Below are positions 54,687 to 63,575 of a stretch of 64,000 bases of DNA, piece by piece. This DNA is from Gammaproteobacteria bacterium. Its GTDB lineage: Bacteria > Pseudomonadota > Gammaproteobacteria > Steroidobacterales > Steroidobacteraceae. The DNA lies in the NCBI GenBank assembly GCA_025357835.1, contig JANYLM010000079.1:1-64000 (forward strand), given 5' to 3'. Position 1 is the stretch's first letter. The number at the start of each line of letters is the position of its first letter. Below the pieces are notes generated by a model that saw nothing but the letters and a program-made list of their open reading frames with translations, was not told the DNA's origin and ran no database searches. The translations under genes and the position numbers were made by a program.

Positions 54687-55850
54687 ATGAACAGTTCCGT
54701 GTACCTGGACTATGCGGCAACTACCCCCGTCGATGCGCGGGTCGCGGCGGCCATGGCGCAATGCCTGACCATGGAGGGTGCATTCGGTAATCCGGCGTCG
54801 ACTAGCCATCACTATGGACAGGCGGCAGCGACTCTGGTGGATAAGGCGCGCGCGCAGGTTGCCGCCGGCGTCGGGGCGGGGCCCGATGAGGTGGTTTGGA
54901 CCTCGGGCGCCACTGAGGCCAATAATTTGGCAATTTTCGGCGTGGCTGGATATTACCGCGAGAATGGCCGGCATATCCTCACGGCCCGTACCGAACACAA
55001 GGCCGTGCTTGATCCTTGCCGCGAACTCGAACGACGCGGCTGGCGGGTCACTTATCTGGTGCCGGATCGCGGCGGTGTGATCCATCCCGATCAGGTCGCC
55101 GCGGCGCTGCAGGCGGACACGGTTTTGGTGTCCATCATGCATGTCAACAATGAGATCGGCGTCGTGCAGGACATTGCGGCCATTGGCGCCATTTGCCGCA
55201 AGCACGGCGGCGTTAAGCTGCACGTCGACGCGGCGCAGAGCGTCGGCAAGTGCGTCATCGACTTTGCGGGGTTCGGCGTCGATTTGATGTCGCTGTCGGC
55301 GCACAAAGCCTACGGCCCCAAGGGAGTCGGAGCGCTGTTGGTGGCGCGGTGCGGCGTGCACTTGCAGCCATTGCAGTTTGGTGGTGGGCAGGAACGCGGA
55401 TTGCGCGCGGGGACCGTGCCCACCCATCAAGTGGTTGGCATGGGGTTGGCGTTCGAACTGGCACGCGCGGCGCCGCCGTCGGAGGCCGAACGCGTCGCGG
55501 CCCTGCGGGAACGTCTGTGGCAGGGGTTGGAGTCGCTCGGCGGCACAATGCGCAACGGGGACGCGAAGCAATCGGTGCCGCATCTGCTCAATGTCTCATT
55601 CGCAGGGGTTGAGGGCGAAAGTCTGCTCGCCGCCGTGAAGGGGCGGCTCGCGGTGTCGACCGGCTCCGCTTGTACATCGGCCGTGCAGGAGCCCTCCTAT
55701 GTGCTGCGCGCCCTGGGCCGAGATGCCGTTTTGAGCGAAAGCAGCCTGCGATTCGGGTTGGGCCGGTTCACCACCGAGGCCGATATCGACACGGCGGTGG
55801 AACTCGTGATTCAAGCCGTGTCGCGCTTGCGGCGAATAAGCGGCTTATGA
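54687..55850 (+). CDS. Cysteine desulfurase (IscS/NifS-type)
   Basis: PLP enzyme that converts cysteine to alanine and delivers persulfide sulfur for Fe-S clusters and tRNA thiolation. 387 residues: YLDYAATTPVDARVAAAM start, VVWTSGATEANNLAIFGVAG, MHVNNEIGVVQDI, HVDAAQSVGK, PLP-lysine in SLSAHKAYGPKGVGALL, and the mobile catalytic cysteine loop RLAVSTGSACTSAVQEPS. ATG 54687 with a G-rich upstream; the longer frame overlaps trmJ. It overlaps the next gene by 4 bp. IscR, usually between trmJ and iscS in enterobacteria, is missing. Confidence 0.93.
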   Translation: MNSSVYLDYAATTPVDARVAAAMAQCLTMEGAFGNPASTSHHYGQAAATLVDKARAQVAAGVGAGPDEVVWTSGATEANNLAIFGVAGYYRENGRHILTARTEHKAVLDPCRELERRGWRVTYLVPDRGGVIHPDQVAAALQADTVLVSIMHVNNEIGVVQDIAAIGAICRKHGGVKLHVDAAQSVGKCVIDFAGFGVDLMSLSAHKAYGPKGVGALLVARCGVHLQPLQFGGGQERGLRAGTVPTHQVVGMGLAFELARAAPPSEAERVAALRERLWQGLESLGGTMRNGDAKQSVPHLLNVSFAGVEGESLLAAVKGRLAVSTGSACTSAVQEPSYVLRALGRDAVLSESSLRFGLGRFTTEADIDTAVELVIQAVSRLRRISGL

Positions 55851-56212
55851 ACTACAGCGAACTGACCCGGCGCTACTTCGACACTGCTGCGGACGCGGGG
55901 GTACTCGATGGTCCCGACGTGCATCGAGGTGCCGCCGGTAGCCATGCGCAGGGGACTTGGGTGCAATTCGATGTGCAGATAAGCCAGGGAATCATCCGGG
56001 CGGCGCGGTTTCTGGCTTTTGCCTGTCCGCACACCATTGCGGTGGCGGCCTGGGTTACCGAACACGCCGTGGGAACGGTCGCAACGGCCGCGTTGCCGGA
56101 AAGCGTGCCGGACTTGAGTGCGAGATTTGCCGTGCCGGCCGAGAAGCGGGGGCGGCTCTTGGTCATCGAAGATGCGTGGATTGCGGCGGTTGCGAGCGGG
56201 CTACCCCGCTGA
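55847..56212 (+). CDS. IscU-like scaffold-family protein lacking most cluster ligands
   Basis: A 121-residue protein with the IscU/NifU N-terminal fold. MNYSELTRRYFD and QGIIRAARFLAFACPHTIAV match IscU's N-terminus and the region around its second cysteine. By alignment to classical IscU, the first cysteine is Gln35 and the neighbouring Asp is Thr37 (GSHAQGTWVQFDV instead of a C-G-D pattern). The second cysteine is Cys60, and the third is absent; Cys60 is the only cysteine. It therefore should not assemble a cluster by itself. ATG 55847 overlaps the desulfurase stop. A binding or regulatory partner of the desulfurase is inferred. iscA follows after 225 bp in which I see no gene. Confidence 0.82.
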   Translation: MNYSELTRRYFDTAADAGVLDGPDVHRGAAGSHAQGTWVQFDVQISQGIIRAARFLAFACPHTIAVAAWVTEHAVGTVATAALPESVPDLSARFAVPAEKRGRLLVIEDAWIAAVASGLPR

Positions 56213-56437
56213 ACGACGGATTGCAGGGCGAAGAATGGTTTGCCGGGCTCACGATGCATCGCAGCATAACTCTGTCGTTGGGTACCTGCGTCGGGGCCCC
56301 ATGTTACAGCGATGCGCCGGAATCTAGGCGTGACGTCGTTGAAAAATACGCGCCTTGGTTCCGTGCGCAAGACTCATCGGCGTGTTATGTATACACGACG
56401 GCTTTGGTTTGGGCAGTAGCTTAGAGGGCGGCGCAGT

Positions 56438-56761
56438 ATGGCGATTTTGTTGACGGAATCGGCGGCAGATCGGGTTCGATCGCACTTGGCGCAACGCGGA
56501 GCCGGTTTGGGCTTGCGCGTGGGAATCAAGAAGACCGGATGCTCGGGATTCGCGTATGTCGTGAATTATGCTGACGAAATTCGTCCGGACGATGCGGTTT
56601 TCGAAGCGCGCGGAGTGACGGTGGTGGTCGATCCCTTGAGCCTGCCGCTGATTGACGGGACCTTGGTGGATTTCGTCAAGCAAGGGTTGAACGAGGCCTT
56701 TAAGTTCCAAAACCCCAAAGCCAAGGGCGAATGCGGGTGCGGCGAAAGTTTCAACGTCTAG
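56438..56761 (+). CDS. iscA: Iron-sulfur cluster assembly protein IscA
   Basis: A-type carrier that hands clusters to target proteins. 107 residues; all three ligands are present: Cys35 in KKTGCSGFAYVV, and two in the C-terminal CGCGESF. The body LTESAADRVRSHLAQRGAGL is as expected, and the sequence is close to IscA/ErpA/SufA-type. ATG 56438 has GAGGGCGG about 8 bases upstream. It is separated from the desulfurase operon by 225 bp and so may have its own promoter, and by 230 bp from ndk. Confidence 0.93.
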   Translation: MAILLTESAADRVRSHLAQRGAGLGLRVGIKKTGCSGFAYVVNYADEIRPDDAVFEARGVTVVVDPLSLPLIDGTLVDFVKQGLNEAFKFQNPKAKGECGCGESFNV

Positions 56762-56903
56762 TTAGGCGCTTGCGCCACTTTTAACGGGGCCGAGGCGACC
56801 CCGTCTGAAAACACTCGCGGCCGGAGCACTAATTCGCCGGCTGGCGGCCCTGGCCAAGGCGGGGTTTTTCCAAGTAATACAGGGACTTCGGTTGTCATCC
56901 CGA

Positions 56904-56932
56904 TTGCTTGGGCGGGGCAGCTCCAGTACACT
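56904..56932 (+). promoter_or_regulatory. Probable promoter of ndk
   Basis: TTGCTT, a 17-bp spacer, then TACACT (56927-56932); both are partial consensus matches. The leader of about 50 nt includes a small GC hairpin GCCCC-TTGC-GGGGC at 56948-56961. Confidence 0.45.
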
Positions 56933-56991
56933 TAGCGGTCTTTGTCGGCCCCTTGCGGGGCAAATTCCCCATTTCCTAACCCGAGGTCATC

Positions 56992-57423
56992 ATGCCAATC
57001 GAGCGTACTCTTTCCATCGTCAAGCCGGACGGCGTGGGCCGTAATCTGATCGGCGATGTCTGTCGTCGTTTCGAGCAGGCGGGTTTGCGGGTGGTGGCAG
57101 CGCGCATGATGCAATTGTCGCAGGCGGAGGCCGAAGGCTTTTACGCAGTGCACCGCGAGCGCCCGTTTTTCAAGGACCTGGTGCGCTTCATGACATCGGG
57201 TCCGGTGATGGTGCAAGTTCTCGAGGGGGAAGGCGCGATCGCAAAGAATCGCGAGGTCATGGGTGCGACTGATCCGAAGAAGGCCGCCAAGGGCACCATT
57301 CGCGCCGATCTGGCGACCAGCATCGATGAGAACATAGTCCATGGTTCAGATGCGCCGGACACCGCGGCCCGGGAAATCGGCTACTTCTTCCGCGAAATTG
57401 AGCTCTGCCCGCGTACGCGCTAG
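56992..57423 (+). CDS. ndk: Nucleoside diphosphate kinase
   Basis: Equalises nucleoside triphosphate pools by phosphate exchange. 143 residues: [19 protein letters not shown] at the start, [39 protein letters not shown], and the phospho-histidine motif [20 protein letters not shown]. Length and motifs match the family. ATG 56992. rlmN begins 31 bp after the stop. Confidence 0.97.
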   Translation: MPIERTLSIVKPDGVGRNLIGDVCRRFEQAGLRVVAARMMQLSQAEAEGFYAVHRERPFFKDLVRFMTSGPVMVQVLEGEGAIAKNREVMGATDPKKAAKGTIRADLATSIDENIVHGSDAPDTAAREIGYFFREIELCPRTR

Positions 57424-57454
57424 CGTAGGGGCGCGGAACTTAAGGAGAAACCAG

Positions 57455-58600
57455 TTGGCCGGCGATCGCGTGAACTTACTCGGCTTGCCGCGCGCGGACC
57501 TCGAGGCCTTCGTCGCGCTGCGACTCGGCGCCAAGCCGTTTCGCGCCCGGCAGCTGATGAAGTGGATTTACCGGCGGGGAGCCGCGGATTTTTCGGCGAT
57601 GACCGATCTAGCGCAGGACTTTCGTGAGCGGTTGAGCGATGTCGCCCGGATCGCGGTGCCGGAAATCGTGGCGGAACAGGTGTCGAACGACGGCACGCGC
57701 AAATGGATGTTGCGCATGGACGAAGTGCAGGGTATCGAGACGGTGTACATACCCGAACCGGATCGCGGCACCTTGTGCATCTCCAGCCAAGTGGGATGCG
57801 CCATGGATTGTTCTTTTTGCTCGACGGCGCAGCAGGGGTTCAATCGCAACTTGAGCGTCGCGGAAATCGTCGGACAGGTGTGGTTGGCGCATCGTGAATT
57901 GTCGAACTCGCGTCCCGGGCACGGCGACGGCCGCTGCGGCGACGCCCGCGCGAACATCACCAACATCGTATTCATGGGCATGGGCGAACCGCTGGCCAAT
58001 TACCGCAATGTGGTACCGGCAATGCGGATATTTCTCGACGATTTGGGTTATGACTTGTCGCGGCGCCGCGTGACCTTGAGCACGTCGGGGCTGGTTCCGC
58101 AAATTTACAAATTGGCCGAGGAATGCAATGTGGCTCTGGCGGTGTCGCTGCACGCCCCGAACGATGAATTGCGCAACCAGCTCGTGCCCATCAATCGGAA
58201 ACACCCCATCGAGGAATTACTGGCGGCTTGCTGGCACTACATCGACGTACAGAACGGCCGCAGCGTCACGTTCGAATACGTCATGCTCGACGCCGTGAAT
58301 GACAAACCCGAGCACGCACGCCAACTGGCTCGGCTGCTCAAGGGCCGGCCGGCCAAGCTGAATCTGATTCCCTTCAATGTGTTTCCCGGCACACGCTACC
58401 GCCGCTCTGCCGCGGCAGCCATCTTGAAGTTTCGCGACATTCTCAATGAACACGGCGTCATAGCCACGATTCGCAGGACGCGCGGCGACGACATCGATGC
58501 GGCCTGCGGCCAATTGGCGGGACGGGTGACGGACCGCACGCTGGTGCGGCTCGGCGCCAAAATGACTCATGCCATGCGCACTTCGGCGGAGATTCGATGA
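57455..58600 (+). CDS. rlmN: Dual-specificity 23S rRNA/tRNA adenine-2 methyltransferase RlmN
   Basis: Radical-SAM enzyme methylating C2 of A2503 in 23S rRNA and A37 in tRNAs. 381 residues: N-terminal substrate-binding domain ([19 protein letters not shown]), radical-SAM CxxxCxxC in [20 protein letters not shown], and [19 protein letters not shown], with a small insertion ([14 protein letters not shown]) just before it. The start is TTG 57455, which has AAGGAG seven bases upstream; GTG 57470 is an alternative. It overlaps pilW by 4 bp. Confidence 0.95.
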   Translation: MAGDRVNLLGLPRADLEAFVALRLGAKPFRARQLMKWIYRRGAADFSAMTDLAQDFRERLSDVARIAVPEIVAEQVSNDGTRKWMLRMDEVQGIETVYIPEPDRGTLCISSQVGCAMDCSFCSTAQQGFNRNLSVAEIVGQVWLAHRELSNSRPGHGDGRCGDARANITNIVFMGMGEPLANYRNVVPAMRIFLDDLGYDLSRRRVTLSTSGLVPQIYKLAEECNVALAVSLHAPNDELRNQLVPINRKHPIEELLAACWHYIDVQNGRSVTFEYVMLDAVNDKPEHARQLARLLKGRPAKLNLIPFNVFPGTRYRRSAAAAILKFRDILNEHGVIATIRRTRGDDIDAACGQLAGRVTDRTLVRLGAKMTHAMRTSAEIR

Positions 58601-59355
58601 AATTCAGTTCGGTGAAGATGCTCGGGCTTATTCTTGCCGGCTGCCTGGCCGCCTGTTCGCACAACTCGGATTTTAAGAAAGCGTCGCCCGAAGTGACGGC
58701 GGCAACCAATATGCAGCTGGCGATCGAATACATGAAGCTCGGCAAATTGGCGGCATCGCGCGACTTCATAGAACGCGCGCTCAGCGAGAATCCGGGAAGC
58801 CCGGACGTGCAAATGACGGCGGGCCTCGTCTATGAGCGCCTAAATGATATGCCGAAGGCCGAACGCGCCTATTCGGCAGGTTATCGCCTGGGCAAGGGCG
58901 ACCCGGACATACAAAACAACTACGCGGGATACCTGTGCCGTACCGGCAAGGCGATCGCGGGCGAGAAGCTATTCGCTGAAGTCGCGCGCAATCCCCTGTA
59001 TCAAACACCCGAAGTGGCCTTGGTCAACGCGGGTGTTTGCGTGCGCGGCACCGGTGATGTGGTCGACGCCGAGCGGTATTTCAATCGGGCGTTGGCGATT
59101 CGCCCGAATATGCCCGAGGCCCTGCTGCAGCTCGGCAACATCGCCTTCGATCGCGGCGACGCGGCGCAGGCGCGCGAGGTGGTGCAGCGCTATTTGGCCG
59201 TAAATGCGCCGACTTCGGAAGTCCTTTGGCTGGGGTTTCGCGCGGAACGCAAACTGGGCGATGCCACGGCGGCGGCGGGCTTTGCGCGGCGCGTGCAGGT
59301 TGAATTTCCCAATTCGGAGCAGGCTCAAATGATGCGCTCCGGCGTCGATCGATGA
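58597..59355 (+). CDS. pilW: Type IV pilus biogenesis/stability lipoprotein PilW (PilF)
   Basis: Outer-membrane lipoprotein that helps PilQ secretin assembly. 252 residues: lipoprotein signal with lipobox LAACSHN (Cys20), then TPR repeats ([60 protein letters not shown]). Position between rlmN and rodZ is the usual one for this gene. ATG 58597 overlaps the rlmN stop, and the end overlaps rodZ by 4 bp. Other pilus genes are not in the window. Confidence 0.92.
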   Translation: MKFSSVKMLGLILAGCLAACSHNSDFKKASPEVTAATNMQLAIEYMKLGKLAASRDFIERALSENPGSPDVQMTAGLVYERLNDMPKAERAYSAGYRLGKGDPDIQNNYAGYLCRTGKAIAGEKLFAEVARNPLYQTPEVALVNAGVCVRGTGDVVDAERYFNRALAIRPNMPEALLQLGNIAFDRGDAAQAREVVQRYLAVNAPTSEVLWLGFRAERKLGDATAAAGFARRVQVEFPNSEQAQMMRSGVDR

Positions 59356-60320
59356 CCGAAGCGAGCGCAAGCGTAGGACTGCGCCTCAAGGCCGAGCGCG
59401 AGCGTCGAGGATTGAGTTCGCAAAAGGCGGCCGATGAGTTGCATCTCGATGGCTGGATCATCGATGCGCTCGAGGCCGAGGATTACCAACGCATCGGCCC
59501 GTCGGTCTACGCCAAGGGCCACTTGAAAAGGTACGCGGCACTGCTGGGATTGCCCTCCCCGGAAATCATGGCCGGTTACGAATCGCGTGCGGAGCAACCG
59601 AAGGCTGCTGCCTCGCAACCGGCCAATGTGAGGCTGCGCACCGATGCGCCGGCCGTGAGCAATTTGCCCTGGCCACAAATTGTGGGTTCGATCGCCGCCG
59701 CGTTGTTGGTGCTCGGTGTGCTGTGGTGGAAGCCTTGGCACCAGCGCGCCGCGAGTCCGGTGGCTAGCGGCGAACCGCCGGCCGCGAACCCGAGCGCAGC
59801 GTCCGCCGACAACGCATCGGATTCCGCCGTGGCCGCAGAGTCGCACACCGCACCATCTGCGACGTTAGCCGCGATGTCGCCCGCCACGTCATCGACGCTC
59901 GCAGCCTCTTCAGCGCCGGCACCGCCCTTGTCATCCGCCGGCGCCGCCTTGCCCACCGCGCAAGCGGCAGCTTCACAGGCCGATGCGACGGCGGGGATGG
60001 GCCGTGCCCGCCTGCGCCTGAGTTTTTCCGCCGACTCCTGGGTGGACGTGCATGACGCAGCGGGCCGGCGGGCGTTCGCTGGCAAAGGCCGCGCTAATAG
60101 TGTGAAGACCATTGCCGGGATCGGGCCCATGCGCGTGTACCTGGGCTTCGCGAGCGGCGTGCAGCTTGAAATCAACAACCGAGCGGTGGCCATAGGGCCG
60201 CAATTCATGGCCGGCGATGTGGCTCGATTCGAGGCCGGTGCCGACGGTGTCTTGCGGCGCGATTCTCGCATTGCGACGCCGCCCGGCGCAGCGACGCGCA
60301 ATGCGCATCCAACCGGCTGA
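59352..60320 (+). CDS. rodZ: RodZ-like cytoskeletal protein (HTH + DUF4115)
   Basis: Membrane-spanning partner of MreB in rod-shape maintenance. 322 residues: cytoplasmic Xre-type HTH domain (GLRLKAERERRGLSSQKAAD, FVYA-like SVYAKGHLKRYAALLGLP), one transmembrane helix (PQIVGSIAAALLVLGVLWW), a low-complexity Ala/Ser/Pro linker of about 100 residues, then the periplasmic DUF4115 domain (LRLSFSADSWVDVHDAAGRR, AGIGPMRVYLGFASGVQLEI). ATG 59352 (ATGA overlap with pilW). ispG, which follows rodZ in E. coli, is missing; hisS comes next. Confidence 0.92.
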   Translation: MTEASASVGLRLKAERERRGLSSQKAADELHLDGWIIDALEAEDYQRIGPSVYAKGHLKRYAALLGLPSPEIMAGYESRAEQPKAAASQPANVRLRTDAPAVSNLPWPQIVGSIAAALLVLGVLWWKPWHQRAASPVASGEPPAANPSAASADNASDSAVAAESHTAPSATLAAMSPATSSTLAASSAPAPPLSSAGAALPTAQAAASQADATAGMGRARLRLSFSADSWVDVHDAAGRRAFAGKGRANSVKTIAGIGPMRVYLGFASGVQLEINNRAVAIGPQFMAGDVARFEAGADGVLRRDSRIATPPGAATRNAHPTG

Positions 60321-60333
60321 TCGGAGAGGGTTC

Positions 60334-61617
60334 TTGAGCAAGATTATTGAGCCCCTGCGCGGCGTACACGATGTGTTGCCCGCGCAAATCGCGGCCTGGC
60401 AGCACTTGGAGCGAATCACGCGGGAAGTCTTTGCCGGTTACGGCTATGAGGAATTCCGCGTGCCCGTGATCGAGCAGACGCAGCTGTTCAAGCGTTCGAT
60501 CGGCGATTTCACCGATATCGTCGAGAAAGAGATGTTCAGCTTCGTCGATCAGGGTGAGGACCACATCACTCTGCGCCCCGAAGCGACCGCCGGCATCGTC
60601 CGCGCGGTCATCTCAAACGGAATGCTGCGCGACGGGCGTCTGCGCGTCTGGTGCATGGGGCCGATGTTCCGGCGCGAACGGCCGCAGGCGGGGCGCTATC
60701 GTCAGTTCCATCAAATCGATGCGGAGGCATTCGGATTCGAGGGGCCGGATGTGGACGCGGAAATGATTCTATTGTCCGCGCGCTTGTTGCGGCGTCTCGG
60801 ATTGACCCGCACAAAGCTGCTGGTCAATTCGCTGGGAACGCCTGAGTCGCGCGTGGCGTATCGCGAACAGCTCACCGCCTACTTCAGTGCGCACGAGACC
60901 GCCCTCGATGAGGACAGCAAGCGGCGCCTCAAGGGCAATCCGCTGCGAATACTCGACAGCAAGAATCCGGACATGCAGCGCATCGTTGCCGGAGCGCCGC
61001 TGCTGCTCGATTCGCTGGACGCCCAGTCGCGGGAGCATTTCGAGTCCTTGTGCGCTCACCTACGCAGTGCCGGCATCGAGTATCATGTCGAGCCGCACTT
61101 AGTCCGCGGACTGGACTACTACACCCGTACGGTCTTCGAGTGGACAACGGATGCGCTTGGGAGCCAGAGCACGTTGTGTGCCGGGGGACGCTACGATGGT
61201 CTGGTGGCCCAATTGGGCGGCGCCGGTACCCCTGGGATCGGCTGGGCCATGGGCCAGGAGCGGATCGTCATGCTGCTCGAGAAGCAGGGATTGGGCCGAC
61301 AACGCGACCGGCCCCAAGTTTATTTGGTATTGGCCGGGGAACGCACGGAGATCGCAGGTTTCAAACTGGCGGAGCAATTGCGCGATGCCTGGCCGGACCT
61401 CGCACTGCAAATCAACCTCGGTGGCGGAAGTTTCAAGACTCAGTTCAAGCGTGCGGATAAGAGCGGCGCACGGTTTGCGATCGTATTGGGGGATGATGAA
61501 GAGGCCCGGGGCGTGGTCGCCCTGAAGGCTCTGCGCGAGGAGTCGGAGCAGGAGGAATGCCCCCTCTCAGAAATCAGTGAACGCTTAGGGGTTTTGTTGG
61601 GTCTTAAGGGCGGGTAG
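60334..61617 (+). CDS. hisS: Histidyl-tRNA synthetase
   Basis: Class II aminoacyl-tRNA synthetase. 427 residues: KIIEPLRGVHDVLPAQIAAW at the start, motif 2 RVWCMGPMFRRERPQAGRYR, the histidine-specific LVRGLDYYTRTVFEW and GGRYDGLVAQLGG, motif 3 GIGWAMGQERIVML, and the C-terminal anticodon-binding domain. The start is TTG 60334 with GGAGAGGG three bases upstream; an upstream ATG at 60301 would lie in rodZ. The stop is 10 bp before yfgM. Confidence 0.96.
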   Translation: MSKIIEPLRGVHDVLPAQIAAWQHLERITREVFAGYGYEEFRVPVIEQTQLFKRSIGDFTDIVEKEMFSFVDQGEDHITLRPEATAGIVRAVISNGMLRDGRLRVWCMGPMFRRERPQAGRYRQFHQIDAEAFGFEGPDVDAEMILLSARLLRRLGLTRTKLLVNSLGTPESRVAYREQLTAYFSAHETALDEDSKRRLKGNPLRILDSKNPDMQRIVAGAPLLLDSLDAQSREHFESLCAHLRSAGIEYHVEPHLVRGLDYYTRTVFEWTTDALGSQSTLCAGGRYDGLVAQLGGAGTPGIGWAMGQERIVMLLEKQGLGRQRDRPQVYLVLAGERTEIAGFKLAEQLRDAWPDLALQINLGGGSFKTQFKRADKSGARFAIVLGDDEEARGVVALKALREESEQEECPLSEISERLGVLLGLKGG

Positions 61618-61627
61618 CGGAGAAGCC

Positions 61628-62317
61628 ATGGCAGAAGAATATTTGACCGATGACGAACAACTGGAAGCCGTCAAGCGTTTGACAGTGGAATACGCCCCGT
61701 GGTTGATCGGCGGTGTGCTGGTCGGCGCCGCGGTGTTTTTCGGCATCAAGTACTATCAGAACTACACGAATGAGCGTGCCTATAAGGCAGCTGCACAATT
61801 CAGCGCCATGACGGGCGCGCTGCAGACGAGCGACCGCGCGAAGTCTCGGCAAATTGCCGAAGGTCTGACTAAGGAATATCCCAGTTCGCCCTATGCCGAC
61901 CAAGCGCGGCTGACACTGGCGCGGCTCGACGTCGACGACGGCCGGCTCGACCAAGCTGTCGCGCCGCTGACGCGGGTCATTAACGAGTCGCAGGATACGG
62001 AACTGCGGCAGATCGCTCGGTTGCGTTTGGCGCGAATAATGATCGATCAAGGCAGGTCGGACGAAGCGATCAAGACATTGGCGGAGCCGATACCGGCCGG
62101 TTTCGCGGCGCGGTTTCACGAGGTGCGCGGCGATGCCTATGTCGCGAAGAAGGATGTCCCTAATGCGGTCACCGCGTACCAGTCCGCCCTGGGGACGGCG
62201 GATGCCGGCGGTATCGACGCTTCCTTGCTGGAACTGAAGATTCAGGACCTCGGCGCCACGCGGGCGCCGGCGGCGAAGACTATTTCCGTAGACACTTTGA
62301 ACAAGGCTAAACCCTGA
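61628..62317 (+). CDS. yfgM: YfgM-family ancillary SecYEG/periplasmic chaperone protein
   Basis: Inner-membrane protein with a periplasmic TPR-like domain; in E. coli YfgM binds SecYEG and the chaperone PpiD. 229 residues: cytoplasmic head (LTDDEQLEAVKRLTVEYAPW), transmembrane helix (LIGGVLVGAAVFFGIKYYQN), then repeat helices (DQARLTLARLDVDDGRLDQA, RFHEVRGDAYVAKKDVPNAV). ATG 61628. The hisS-yfgM-bamB-der order is conserved. The stop overlaps bamB by one base. Confidence 0.94.
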   Translation: MAEEYLTDDEQLEAVKRLTVEYAPWLIGGVLVGAAVFFGIKYYQNYTNERAYKAAAQFSAMTGALQTSDRAKSRQIAEGLTKEYPSSPYADQARLTLARLDVDDGRLDQAVAPLTRVINESQDTELRQIARLRLARIMIDQGRSDEAIKTLAEPIPAGFAARFHEVRGDAYVAKKDVPNAVTAYQSALGTADAGGIDASLLELKIQDLGATRAPAAKTISVDTLNKAKP

Positions 62318-63570
62318 TGCGTTTATTGCTTCCTCTGGGCCTGGCGGCGCTGCTCATCGCGGCCGGTTGCAGCAAAGATAAAGACGTTGAACCACCGGCG
62401 ACTTTGGTCGATTTCCCGGCGAAGCTGCCGGTGAAAAAACTCTGGGGCGAGGGCGTCGGCGGCGGTAAGAAGCAATTGGTGCTGCGCCTGGGGTTGGGGC
62501 CCGCGGTCGACAATGGCGTGGTATTCGCGGCCTCGCACAAGGGTGAGGTGCTCGCGGCGTCGCTGGACTCCGGACGTCGTGTTTGGGTCAAGAATCTAAA
62601 AATTCCGATATCCGCCGGGCCGGGCGCGGGTGCGGGACTGGTCGTGGTAGGCACCAGCAAAGGGGCCGTCGTGGCATTGGACGGAGCCACCGGGCGCGAG
62701 CTGTGGCGCACGCGTTTGAATTCCGAACTGCTGTCGGCGCCGGCGATCAGCGAGAAAGTAGTCGCCCTTCGTTCGGTCGACGGCCGGCTCCATGGCCTCG
62801 ACGCACGCAGCGGCAAGGAACTGTGGTCAGTGGAACAGCAGGTACCGCGCCTGAGTCTGCGCGGCACGGCCGCACCCATCATCGCCAAGGACGTGGCGAT
62901 CAGCGGCTTCGACAACGGCAAGGTTATGGCGGTGTCGCTCAGCAGCGGCGATACCCTTTGGGATACGGCGCTGGCTTCGCCCCACGGACGCACCGAGCTC
63001 GATCGGCTGGTCGACGTCGACTCGGCGGTTCGCACGGCGGGGGACAATGTGTTCGCCACCGGCTTCCAAGGGCGCACCGCCATGCTGGCGCTCGATTCGG
63101 GTCAAATCTGGTGGGCGCACGATATGTCGAGCTACCGAGGCTTGGCGGTTGACGACGACAATTTATATGTGACCCAGGCCGATGGCATCGTGGTGGCGCT
63201 GCGCCAGCGCGACGGGTCCGAACTGTGGCGCAATCAGAAACTGAAGCTGCGGCGCCTGAGCACGCCGGTGTTGACGAGTACGGCAGTCGTGGTCGCCGAC
63301 TTCCAGGGCTATGTGCATTGGCTGGACAAGACATCGGGTGAGCTCGTCGCCCGCGAGCGCGTCGCCAAGGAACGGGTTACCAATTCACCTGTGGCGGCAG
63401 GCGACACCGTCGTCGTGCTCACCGACGGCGGCAAGCTGGCGGCATTTCGCGCAACGCCCAGAGTAGCCGCTCCCGCAACCGTTCCTGCGGCCTCCGTAGC
63501 CCCCGTCCCGGAGCCCGCGACGCCTGCCGCTGAACCCGCTACGCCCGCGGCTCTTCCGCCGATCCCGTAG
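62317..63570 (+). CDS. bamB: Outer membrane protein assembly factor BamB
   Basis: Outer-membrane lipoprotein of the BAM complex, an eight-bladed beta-propeller. 417 residues: lipobox LLIAAGC with Cys20, then repeated PQQ-like blades (LVVVGTSKGAVVALDGATGR, VVALRSVDGRLHGLDARSGK, VFATGFQGRTAMLALDSGQI). An extra tail of about 40 residues after the propeller is a Pro/Ala/Val repeat (PATPAAEPATPAALPPIP), absent from E. coli BamB. ATG 62317; der begins 5 bp after the stop. Confidence 0.95.
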   Translation: MRLLLPLGLAALLIAAGCSKDKDVEPPATLVDFPAKLPVKKLWGEGVGGGKKQLVLRLGLGPAVDNGVVFAASHKGEVLAASLDSGRRVWVKNLKIPISAGPGAGAGLVVVGTSKGAVVALDGATGRELWRTRLNSELLSAPAISEKVVALRSVDGRLHGLDARSGKELWSVEQQVPRLSLRGTAAPIIAKDVAISGFDNGKVMAVSLSSGDTLWDTALASPHGRTELDRLVDVDSAVRTAGDNVFATGFQGRTAMLALDSGQIWWAHDMSSYRGLAVDDDNLYVTQADGIVVALRQRDGSELWRNQKLKLRRLSTPVLTSTAVVVADFQGYVHWLDKTSGELVARERVAKERVTNSPVAAGDTVVVLTDGGKLAAFRATPRVAAPATVPAASVAPVPEPATPAAEPATPAALPPIP

Positions 63571-63575
63571 GCAAC

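Noticed and set aside
54564-55583. 339-residue minus-strand open frame opposite trmJ and the desulfurase gene
   Set aside because: Covers two conserved plus-strand genes; composition is typical of an antisense shadow.
56213-56437. A small gene or IscR-type operator in the gap before iscA
   Set aside because: No open frame with a ribosome-binding site and no convincing palindrome; I see nothing definite there.
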